A stretch of 64,000 nucleotides of DNA from assembly GCA_958295665.1 (NCBI GenBank), contig OY282560.1:256599368-256663367 (forward strand), read 5' to 3'. Source of the stretch: Tipula vernalis (Eukaryota; Arthropoda; Insecta; Diptera; Tipulidae). The position numbers and the translations under genes are program-made. The notes under the pieces are model-generated. The model was not told the origin of the DNA. It did not search any database and saw nothing but the letters and a program-made list of their open reading frames with translations. Below are positions 56,401 through 64,000 of the stretch, piece after piece (the stretch's first letter is position 1; each line of letters opens with the position of its first letter).

Positions 56401-56615
56401 TAAAACCGTGTCATTTGGAAAACACTCAAGACGTACAAACACCAACTACTAAAACCAATAGACCAAATTTCGACCAACAATTAATAGTTTCAGAGAACGG
56501 TAAAACTACATCAACAAAAAAAGTTACTTTCGATTTACAACAAAAACCACCTACAGAACCGACTCAAACAAGATCAAGACGAATTATCAGAACACCGTCA
56601 CGATACAAACAATAA
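53418..56615 (+). CDS. CsRn1-type Pol: protease, reverse transcriptase, RNase H, integrase
   Basis: The frame opens at about 53418, inside the end of gag, without its own ATG before the protease, so it must be made by frameshifting. The protease ([12 protein letters not shown]) lies at about 53518. The reverse transcriptase has [16 protein letters not shown] and the catalytic YLDDV, about 300 residues after the protease motif. RNase H has [15 protein letters not shown] (~454) and TDHKPL (~520). The integrase has an HHCC domain ([15 protein letters not shown] then CIPCQKSK, ~650-690) and a DDE core (HLDIIGP ~713, VTDQGAQF ~772, MIERWHR ~809). All active-site residues are present. The C-terminus is basic and has no chromodomain I can see. 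Confidence 0.93.
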   Translation, partial: QKFSLDHHELTASVDGQLASRLVIFDRNTRLKFLVDTGADVSVIPENLYQTTLISNSTKKLFAANGTPVKSFGTKILKLDFGLRREFRWEFIIAEVSLPMIGADFLKQTGLLVDIQGQRIIDPLTSLFVRGVLSQEPNPTLSFINKTNQNSKIDILIGKFPGLVNSGLATKLIKHKITHRLETNGPPVSCKTRRLAPDKLQIAKVEFEHMMAQGICRPSSSAWSSPLHLVKKNGTWRPCGDYRSLNNITIPDRYPIPHLQDFSYQLEGCTIFSTLDLVQAYHQIPIEPTDIPKTAISTPFGLFEFTKMTFGLRNAAQTFQRLMHSILLGLNFCFVYLDDVLIASKSLDEHLEHLEIVFQKFSDNGLIINTDKCVFAQTEIVFLGHTVTGQGILPNQDRIQIVKNYKRPETVDGIKRFLGTINFYRRFIPGAAADQILLNDLLKGYKKNSKQLIEWSTPLIQAFENCKSKLCEATLLNHPAILAPLAIMVDASDTAIGAVVQQYISDTWQPLGFFSVRLNETQKRYSAYDRELLAAYSGIKHFKFLLEGREFTLFTDHKPLIYAFKQNPEKASPRQFRHLDFIGQFTTDIQHVSGINNVVADTLSRINQISIPESIDYAAIADAQTNDNELREILNNNTNTSLKLVQIPLTFNATKSICCDVSTGVPRPFIPPAFRKIVFESLHNLSHPGVKASIKLLTSNVVWPSISKDSKTMAQNCIPCQKSKISRHIQSPLGSYNLASQRFTEIHLDIIGPLPISGNNRYCVTLIDRYSRWAEAVPVPDMTAVTVAFAVYSTWIARFGVPEFIVTDQGAQFESHLFSELSTLLGFQHRRTTSYNPKCNGMIERWHRTIKSAIMYHNRPDWANILPTILLGLRTTYSEELKTTPAELVYGSTVRIPGQFFDQSSDTKISQNDFVQNLKNHFKEIRPTPASRHSTNKIFISKDLPSSSHVFLRTDALRKSLEPPYTGPYRVIEKTDKTFTLEIKGKPVKVSIDRLKPCHLENTQDVQTPTTKTNRPNFDQQLIVSENGKTTSTKKVTFDLQQKPPTEPTQTRSRRIIRTPSRYKQ
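53421..53474 (+). promoter_or_regulatory. Candidate -1 ribosomal frameshift signal between gag and pol
   Basis: AAATTTT at 53421-53427 reads A AAT TTT in the gag frame, a canonical X XXY YYZ slippery heptamer. The gag stop TAG follows after one codon. Slippage by -1 continues into the pol frame as [14 protein letters not shown]. Downstream, CCATCA (53435-53440) pairs with TGATGG (53459-53464) after a 7-base spacer. An outer CGCTAG (53428-53433) pairs with CTAGCG (53469-53474), giving a two-tier stem that could stall the ribosome. Confidence 0.7.
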
Positions 56616-56704
56616 TACCACAAGACTTCACACAATCACAAAATTCAATTATTTCAGACGAACGATACTTACTCACTTATACGTAAATTCATACAGAATC
56701 TACT

Positions 56705-56714
56705 GGAAGGGGAG
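56705..56714 (+). promoter_or_regulatory. Polypurine tract
   Basis: GGAAGGGGAG ends three bases before the 3' LTR, in the expected position for plus-strand DNA priming. Confidence 0.8.
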
Positions 56715-56717
56715 TAT

Positions 56718-57123
56718 TGTGGTGATATATTCCTAAATAAATCCTATCCAAAAATTATTTGTTCAGATTCGTATTGTCAACAAGTGAGTAAACAAATAGA
56801 AGCAATCATAGAGTTCAATAAAATATGGAACGCTTACATTCTCCCCTAAACGCAGTGTTCATAAAAACATAGCTTTTTTTCCCAACAAACATTTTGTTTG
56901 AAAATAAAATGTAAGTTGAAAATAGAGATTCGAAATATGCAGTTCATTACTATATGTACTAAAAATAAATATAAATATAGTATGAACGATATGCATATTT
57001 AAGTGTTATAACGTTCTTTTAAAAAATACATTAAATAAATATAATAAATAATAAAGATTTATTTAAATAAATAAAATTTATGGTGTGTTTTAATAATCAA
57101 ATGAATAGTTAATTAATTCCCCA
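56718..57123 (+). repeat. 3' LTR of the CsRn1-type element
   Basis: 406 bases; differs from the 5' LTR by A to G near 56939, C to A near 57080 and a 2-base TG insertion just after. Confidence 0.93.
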
Positions 57124-57176
57124 TAGATGATTTAAAACTTATCTAGGATTCATACATATTTCATATTTGACAATTT

Positions 57177-60100
57177 CCCAAGTATAACAAAACACAACTC
57201 AAATTGAGCAATAAGTTTTTCCTAAGTTTTTTAATGAAAAAATTCGAAGCTAACTTCATGTTCTTATCATATATATATATATGTATATAAAATATACAAG
57301 TAGAGTAGTGTGTATATGTACATATACAAAACTAACAAAAATGATTATACATTTTTTTTATGTTATATATAATGTATATGTGAGACATTTTTTTGGTTTT
57401 GACATATAGCTATCTACGCATAAAATCTAATTTTTAAAATTGTTCTGTGCATTGGTGTATCTAGATTAATAATAATTTGTGTTTTTTTTTGTTACGATTT
57501 TTTAAAAAAAAAATATCAATAAATTTAATATATAGGTAATTGGACGCTCGACGCCTAATTGTGATTTTGTGTAAGTTTTGTGAGTGATTTTTTAATAAAC
57601 CATATTAATATTTTATTTTGTGAATGCGTCATTTTCTTTTATAGCCTGATGAGATTGATTGAATAAATTTGTCATAGTCTTCATCGGATGGTAACTGAAT
57701 TGAAAACTATTAATAATTTCGCTAAAACGTTTATATAAATATGTAATTTTGTTAATGTTAAATATATTAAACAAGTTTTATTAATAAATTTCCGAATTGA
57801 ATTTTTAATTTTGTTTCATTTTAAACGTTTAATTTACCCGCCAAATTTTGCTGACGTTGACACATCCATACATAAACAAAAATGTTCCCGCCAATTTTAT
57901 TTTTGACATTTACCCACACACACATTCATACATTTTCATAATATTGAGTTAAGTCCAGTTAAGACTTTTCGCGACAAGTTTCATACGACTTTTTAGGATA
58001 AGTCCTAACTCAAACCTAGAAAAAGTCTTAACTAAGTTAAGACTTATTCTAGGTTTTTTGACAAAAAAGTCTTAAGTAAAAATACTTGGGTTCCCAAGTA
58101 TTTTTACTTAAGACTTTTTTGTCAAAAAACCTAGAATAAGTCTTAACTTAGTTAAAACTTTTTCTAGGTTTGAGTTAGGACTTATCCTAAAAAGTCGTAT
58201 GAAACTTGTCGCGAAAAGTCTTAACTGGACTAAACTCAATATTATTAAAATGTATGAATGTGTGTGTATGTAAATGTCAAAAATAAAATGGGCGGGAACA
58301 TTTTTGTGTATGTATGCATGTGTCAACATCAGCAAAATTTGGCGGGTAAATTAAACGTTTAAAATGCAACAAATTAAAATTTCAATACTGAAATTTATTA
58401 ATAAAACTTGTTTATTATATTTAACATTAATAAAATTACATATTTATATAAACGGCTTTTATCTTTTAAATCTAATTTTTAAATTATAATATAAATATTA
58501 ATTATTTATTGTTATTATGATTATTATGAAGAATTGAAATTATTAATAGTTTTCAATTCAGTTTCCATCCGATGAAGACTATGACAAATTTATTCAATCA
58601 ATCTCATCAGGCTATAAAAGAAAATGACGCATTCACAAAATAAAATATTAATATGGTTTATTAAACAATCACTCACAAAACTTACCCAAAATCACAATTA
58701 GGCGTTGAGCGTCCAATTGTATATTAAATTAAAATATAAATATTTATAAAAAAAATCGAAACACAAAAAAAAAACAAAATATTATTAAACTAAACAACCA
58801 ATGCGCACAACAATTTTGAAAAGTAGATTTTCTACATTATGTCAAAACCAAAAAAACGTCTATACATATAACATAAAATGTATAAAAATTTTTGTTGGTT
58901 TTGGGTATGTACATATACGATATACACACTACTCTACTTGTATATTTTGTATATATATGACAGCATGAAGTTAGCTTCGAATTTTTTCATCAAAAAACTT
59001 AGGAAAAACTTATTGCTCTATTTGAGTTAGGTACCAAGTATTTTTACTTAAGACTTTTTTGTCAAAAAACCTAGAATAAGTCTTAACTTAGTTAAGACTT
59101 TTTCTAGGTTTGAGTTAGGACTTATCCTAAAAAGTCGTTTGAAACTTGTCGCGAAAAGTCTTAACTGGACCTAACTCAATCTTATGAAAATGTATGAATG
59201 TGTGTGTGTGTAAATGTCAAAAATAAAATTTGGCGGGAACATTTTTGTTTATGTATGGATGTGTCGACGTCAGCAAAATTTGGCGGGTAAATTAAACGTT
59301 TAAAATGAAACAAAATTAAAAATTCAATTAGGAAATTTATTAATAAAACTTGTTTAATATATTTAACAATAAAATTACATATTTATATAAACGTTTTAGC
59401 GAAATTATTAATAGTTTTCAATTCAGTTAACATCCGATGAAGACTATGACAAATTTATTCAATCAATCTCATCAGGCTATAAAAGAAAATGACGCATTCA
59501 CAAAATAAAATATTAATATGGTTTATTAAAAAATCACTCACAAAACTTACACAAAATCACAATTAGGCGTCGAGCGTCCAATTATATAATAAATTTATTT
59601 ATATTTTTTTTTTTTTAAAAATCGAAACAAAAAAAACACAAAATATTACTAAACTAGATACACCAATGCACAGAACAATTTTAAAAATTAGATTTTCTGC
59701 GTAGATAGCTATATATCAAAACCAAAAAAATGTCTGTACACATATACATTATATACTCGTATAACATAAAAAAAATGTATAATCATTTTTGTTGTTGTGT
59801 TTTGTATATGTACATATACACACTACTCTACTTGTATATTTTATATATATATGATAAGAACATGAAGTTAGCTTCGAATTTTTTCATCAAAAAACTTAGG
59901 AAAAACTTATTGCTCAATTTGAGTTGGGTCCCAAGTATAACAAAACCCAACTCAAATTGAGCAATAAGTTTTTCCTAAGTTTTTTGATGAAAAAATTCGA
60001 AGCTAACTTCATGTTCTTATCATATATATATAAAATATACAAGTAGAGTAGTGTGTATATGTACATATGCAAAACTAACAAAAATGATTATACATTTTTT

Positions 60101-60869
60101 TTATGTTATACGAGTATATAATGTATATGTGTACAGACATTTTTTTGGTTTTGATATATAGCTATCTACGCAGAAAATCTAATTTTTAAAATTGTTCTGT
60201 GCATTGGTGTATCTAGTTTAGTAATATTTTGTGTTTTTTTTGTTTCGATTTTTTAAAAAAAAAAATATAAATAAAATTAATATATAATTGGACGCTCGAC
60301 GCCTAATTGTGATTTTGTGTAAGTTTTGTGAGTGATTTTTTAATAAACCATTTTAATATTTTATTTTGTGAATGCGTCATTTTCTTTTATAGCCTGATGA
60401 GATTGATTGAATAAATTTGTCATAGTCTTCATCGGATGTTAACTGAATTGAAAACTATTAATAATTTCGCTAAAACGTTTATATAAATATGTAATTTTAT
60501 TGTTAAATATATTAAACAAGTTTTATTAATAAATTTCCTAATTGAATTTTTAATTTTGTTTCATTTTAAACGTTTAATTTACCCGCCAAATTTTGCTGAC
60601 GTTGACACATCCATACATAAACAAAAATGTTCCCGCCAATTTTATTTTTGACATTTACACACACACACATTCATACATTTTCATAAGATTGAGTTAAGTC
60701 CAGTTAAGACTTTTCGCGACAAGTTTCATACGACTTTTTAGGATAAGTCCTAACTCAAACCTAGAAAAAGTCTTAACTAAGTTAAGACTTATTCTAGGTT
60801 TTTTGACAAAAAAGTCTTAAGTAAAAATACTTGGGGTTTTGTTATACTTGGGGTTTTGTTATACTTGGG
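57177..60869. repeat. Array of four ~0.9-kb elements forming two adjacent giant palindromes
   Basis: Units lie at 57177-58090 (plus), 58093-59031 (minus), 59032-59929 (minus) and 59930-60835 (plus). Each unit runs from CCCAAGTATAACAAAAC and AACTCAAATTGAGCAATAAG to AAGTCTTAAGTAAAAATAC and TTGGG. Units 1+2 are mirror images about 58091 (CTTGGGTTCCCAAG). Units 3+4 are mirror images about 59930 with a ~17-base loop. The block ends with two extra copies of GTTTTGTTATACTTGGG, the complement of the left terminus. There is no coding sequence; internal frames are AT-rich artefacts. Confidence 0.85.
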
Positions 60870-61125
60870 TTTGCTATTAAATTAATCTACAAAATTATTG
60901 AGTTACAAATAAAAAAAAAAGTTTTGAAAGCAGTGAACAAAAATGTCAAAATACATAAACAATTTTGAGAGAATTTGATACAATAGTTATACAAGATATG
61001 TTTGTGAAATTGTAATTACAATTTAAATATATTAATTTGGCTTTGTTTTGTTTTTAGATCTCGGATTCTTCATCAAGTGTCGAGTCATCTTGAACATACT
61101 CGCCCACCGTTAACGATCCATTTCG
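60870..61125. other. Short non-coding spacer
   Basis: AT-rich sequence between the palindromic array and the BEL/Pao fragment. 61050-61125 may still be 3' tail of the BEL element (minus strand, reading on after the stop codon). Confidence 0.4.
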
Positions 61126-61862
61126 TTAACCAACAGGAAGTTTACAAATTTTGACTATTGGTCGTTGTAACGTTGAACTTGAAGTTTTGATGGTTACCAC
61201 TCTAGTAAGATTGTCGTCACCGGGATGAGTTTCCAGAATTCGCCCGAGAGGCCGTTTACAAACTGGAATGTTGTCATCTTTGATAAGAACTATGTCGCCA
61301 ACTTTAATCTCTTCTTTCGGTTTTTGCCATTTGCGTATCTGTTGAAGGTTGTTTATACATATAATCAGTTCGATATTTGTTCCAAAATATTTGAATTCTG
61401 GCTTGAATTCGTTGCCATCTGGACAGTGTCGAATTTACTGCGGTTATATGTTTTTCAGGAACAGACCCCGTTGATATTCCTATCAGGAAATGAGCGGGCG
61501 TCAGTACTTCGTAGTCATCATCTGTCGATGTAATGCATAAAGGACGTGAATTTAAAACGTTCTCGACCTGACATAATAGGGTCGCCATTTCTTCAAAGGT
61601 AAGATTCACGTTATTCGTCGTTTTTAACAAATGTGTCTTTACAGATTTTACGGCCGACTCCCACAATCCACCGAAATGAGGAGAGGCTGGTGGAATAAAA
61701 TGCCAATCTATACCATTTTCGCTTAAAAATTCTGAAATAATATAATTTTGGTTAATATTTTGAATTAGTTTGTGTGCTTCATTTAAGATTCTCTTTGCGC
61801 CAATGAAGTTAGAACCATTATCCGTGTATATCCTTTTTGGAAAGTAAACGATTTTTTGTTGT
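61126..61862 (-). pseudogene. BEL/Pao integrase C-terminal fragment
   Basis: The minus strand from 61862 reads YFPKRIYTDNGSNFIGAKRI (second catalytic aspartate), HFIPPASPHFGGLWESAVKS (catalytic glutamate) and NVLNSRPL. It then has LTPAHFLIG, SRWQRIQ and FWNKY. After one frame change near 61325 it ends with VGDIVLIKDDNIPVCKRPLG and RVVTIKT, the usual BEL/Pao pol C-terminus, with a stop at 61126-61128. The upstream part of the integrase and everything before it are absent: similarity stops where the small MITE at 61869 begins. One frameshift and truncation make it non-functional. Confidence 0.85.
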
Positions 61863-61868
61863 TGTTTA

Positions 61869-61994
61869 ATGCTGTGTTTATTATTTCCGATCTAAATGAT
61901 CTGATCGATCTAAGTACTAAAAAGCTATGTAAAAACACAGATTTTTAGTACTCAGATCAATCAGATTGATTAGATCAGAAATAAGAAACAGCAT
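61869..61994. repeat. 126-base foldback element
   Basis: The left arm ATGCTGTGTTTATTATTTCC then GATCTAAATGATCTGAT and AGTACTAAAAA is the imperfect reverse complement of the right arm ending AATAAGAAACAGCAT. It lies exactly at the broken upstream edge of the BEL/Pao fragment. Confidence 0.65.
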
Positions 61995-62767
61995 AAAATA
62001 GAGGGTGTCAAATTTTGAGAAAAACGATAAACATGATGTTGTGTTTATGGCTATAAAAGGAAAAATAAATATCCAATATTAATGATATAGGGCTCGTTTT
62101 AAAGGTAAGTTAATATGGATTAATAAAAAAATATAAAAAAGGTAAGTTCTTTAATTTCTTCATTTTTAAATTTCCCGCCAAAATTTTATTTTTGAATTTT
62201 CTCAATGATCGTCAAATTTTTTTTTTTTTTTTTTTTTTTAAATTTTACGTCCTTTAATTCTATTGAACATACTAAAAACTTGCGCTAGAAAAATTTTTCG
62301 TTTTCGTGCAAAATACGTTTACAAAATCAAATTGTTATATGTTATTTTCAATTTTTAACTAATTTACGCTCGACCTGATAATGTAATTGTTTAAAATTAT
62401 TTCGTCGATCTTTAGTATATTCTTACTTCTAACAGAAAATTAAAAAACAAAGAGGAAACAATTTGTAAGTCTGTTCATAAACTACGTCAAGTTATTTTGG
62501 GCCAATCCTAACTCCTTCATCACAAGTCGTCACAAAACTGAATATGTGAGCAATAATTTAATCATTTAAGAACATGAAGTAAGTAGTATATTAAAGAAAT
62601 ACGCCTCTAATGATATACCTGCAAATTATTGTATTATGTCATATGTAATATCCCATAACAGTAACATCTTATAATTACATGACGTCATCTTTTATGAAAT
62701 TCTCCCTGCCCCAGCCTAAACGTGAGGACAATCAATACTCCTTCCCCAAACAAAGGCGTAACGTAGT
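61995..62767. other. Non-coding DNA with a long T run
   Basis: No gene seen. A run of about 22 T lies at 62218-62240, which could be a retroposed poly(A) tail on the minus strand, but no associated element was recognised. Confidence 0.4.
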
Positions 62768-64000
62768 TTAGGGATAGACTATAAAGCTATTAGTAATGTG
62801 GTTTTCTTTTTGCCATTTCAAATTTTTTTTGTTTTTATTTTTTCGTTGGCGAGCTTGCCTCGGATTACGTTCAGTTTTAGACTGAATTGCTCTAGTCAGA
62901 GGTTTATGGTCGGTAAAAATGGTGAAGTCCCGACCTTCGACAAAATATCTGAAGTGTTTCACTGCCAGATATATTTCGAGTAATTCCCGATCAAATACGG
63001 AATATTTCTTTTCTGTATCCGAAAGTTTCTTTGAGAAAAATCCCAATGGCTCCCAACACTCATTATTATACTGTTGCAGCACTGCCCCAACGGCAATGTT
63101 TGATGGGTCAGTAGTTAAACTGAGTTTCGAATCGCTCAATGGAAGTGCAAGCACTATTATTTTCGCAAGTTCAGCCTTAACTGACGTAAATGCTTGTTCA
63201 CATTCGTTAGTCCAAGGGAAATTCTTGGGTGTTTTGGGTTTACGTAGAAGTACGACCAAATGGTTGTGAACTGGTGCGAGTATTTCAGAAAGTTTTGGTA
63301 TAAATCGGTGATAGTAAGTTACCATACCGATGAACCGCTGAATGTGGTTAGTTGAGCTTGGAGCTGGGAATTCCCTAATGGCGTTAATTCGTTCTTCAGA
63401 CGGCAGAATAGCATTAGAGGTTATTTTGTGGCTAAGGAAATCAAGAGTTGATACGACAAAGACGCATTTGGAACTGTTGATGTGAACATCAAACTTAGTT
63501 ATTCTTTGGAAGAGTTGTTCCAAGTGGAGTTTGTGTTGTTCCTCAGTTTGCGATGCCACAAGAACATCGTCAATGTAGACGAAAACAAAGTCTAAGTTTC
63601 GAACAACTTCGTTCATAAATCGCTGAAACGTTTGAGCGGCATTGCGTAAACCGAATGGCATTCGAGTAAATTCGAACAGGCCAAAGGGAGTTGTTATTGC
63701 CGTTTTAAAAACGTCTTCAGGGGAAACGAGAATCAAATGGTACGCTCTGACAAGATCGATTTTCGAGAAAATTTTGCATCCATGTAAGTGCATGGAGAAA
63801 TTTTGAATGTGAGGAACAGGATAACGATCAGGTGTAGTCACCGTGTTTAATCGTCGATAATTCCCACATGGTCGCCAATCGAGATCTTTCTTCTTAACCA
63901 TGTGTAATGGACATGATACGGGAGATGCAGATGGTCTGCAAATCCCTAATTCCACCATATGTTGAAATTCCGTAAATGCGGCTTTATGGCGGACTTGATC
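62768..64000 (-). pseudogene. Second CsRn1-type pol fragment (reverse transcriptase and RNase H), cut by the window edge
   Basis: The minus strand from the right edge reads [20 protein letters not shown], then [40 protein letters not shown] and the catalytic [10 protein letters not shown]. RNase H follows ([49 protein letters not shown]). Coding similarity ends at about 62870 (NPRQARQ) and changes to an A/K-rich run, so the integrase is lost. It is clearly related to the young element at 51243-57123 but a distinct family. An unbroken frame covers the RT region, so the upstream part may be intact beyond this window. Confidence 0.88.

Larger units (their letters stand above)
51243..57123 (+). 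mobile_element. Young full-length CsRn1-type Ty3/gypsy retrotransposon
   Basis: A 5.88-kb element: LTR 51243-51646, primer site 51651-51660, leader with 36-bp repeats, gag 52450-53433, pol to 56615, purine tract 56705-56714, LTR 56718-57123. TAGATG occurs outside both ends (51237-51242 and 57124-57129; 4-6 bases count as target duplication, depending on where the LTR end is set). The LTRs differ at only about two substitutions and one 2-base indel over ~404 bases, and gag and pol are open. Insertion was therefore recent and the copy may be competent. The primer site and Gag cysteine pattern match the CsRn1 clade. Confidence 0.95.

Noticed and set aside
57900..60000. Short open frames in the palindromic units (for example 58108-58335 and 59730-59960)
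   Set aside because: They consist of microsatellite-derived tyrosine/isoleucine/histidine runs and differ between unit copies.
62218..62240. Poly(T) run as the tail of a processed pseudogene or SINE
   Set aside because: No upstream gene-like or tRNA-like sequence was recognised on the minus strand; kept only as a simple run.

Overview
The window is insect nuclear DNA, most likely from a fly. It is very AT-rich, the two recognisable host genes have introns of about 63-82 bases with GT-AG ends, and the transposon mix (jockey-type LINEs, Ty3/gypsy, BEL/Pao, P-type THAP transposase, hAT, piggyBac, pogo and many small foldback elements) is typical of Diptera. The species cannot be fixed from the sequence alone. 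No tRNA, rRNA or CRISPR array was seen.

Layout. 1-4476 is gene-free AT-rich DNA with small inverted repeats. 4477-9090 is a nearly complete jockey-clade LINE with an 11-base target duplication and poly(A) tail. 9.1-15.1 kb is a graveyard of foldback elements and a piggyBac remnant. 15.1-18.65 kb is a piggyBac 3' piece abutting a degenerate pogo/DDE_1 element. 18.7-20.16 kb is a broken gypsy gag-protease. 20.19-33.19 kb is a P-type (THAP9-like) transposase pseudogene split into two halves by about 11.2 kb of later insertions. That block holds a 933-base MITE, a 4.5-kb hAT element with a perfect 8-base target duplication (itself carrying three nested elements), and a second, decayed LINE. 35.70-40.34 kb is a minus-strand gypsy element with both LTRs. 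40.3-45.0 kb is a patchwork of foldback repeats.

The two host genes sit together at 45.2-48.3 kb in convergent orientation: an EBAG9/RCAS1 orthologue (plus strand, three exons) and a mu-crystallin/ornithine-cyclodeaminase-family gene (minus strand, two exons). They are probably independent; nothing suggests shared function.

The right third is again mobile DNA. It has a perfect-looking palindrome at 48.85-49.06 kb, a LINE 3' remnant, a foldback MITE, and a young full-length gypsy element of the CsRn1 type (51243-57123) with nearly identical LTRs. That element has a tRNA-Trp-type primer site, a 36-bp tandem repeat in its leader, and a textbook-looking -1 frameshift site between gag and pol. 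Next come two adjacent giant palindromes (57177-60869) built from four copies of one ~0.9-kb element, then a BEL/Pao integrase fragment and a second CsRn1-type pol fragment running off the right edge.

The most noteworthy signals are the candidate frameshift signal (53421-53474), the four-copy palindromic array (57177-60869), the leader minisatellite (51737-51916), and the dissected multi-layer insertion into the P-type element (20.2-33.2 kb). All calls come from reading motifs by eye; no database search was run.
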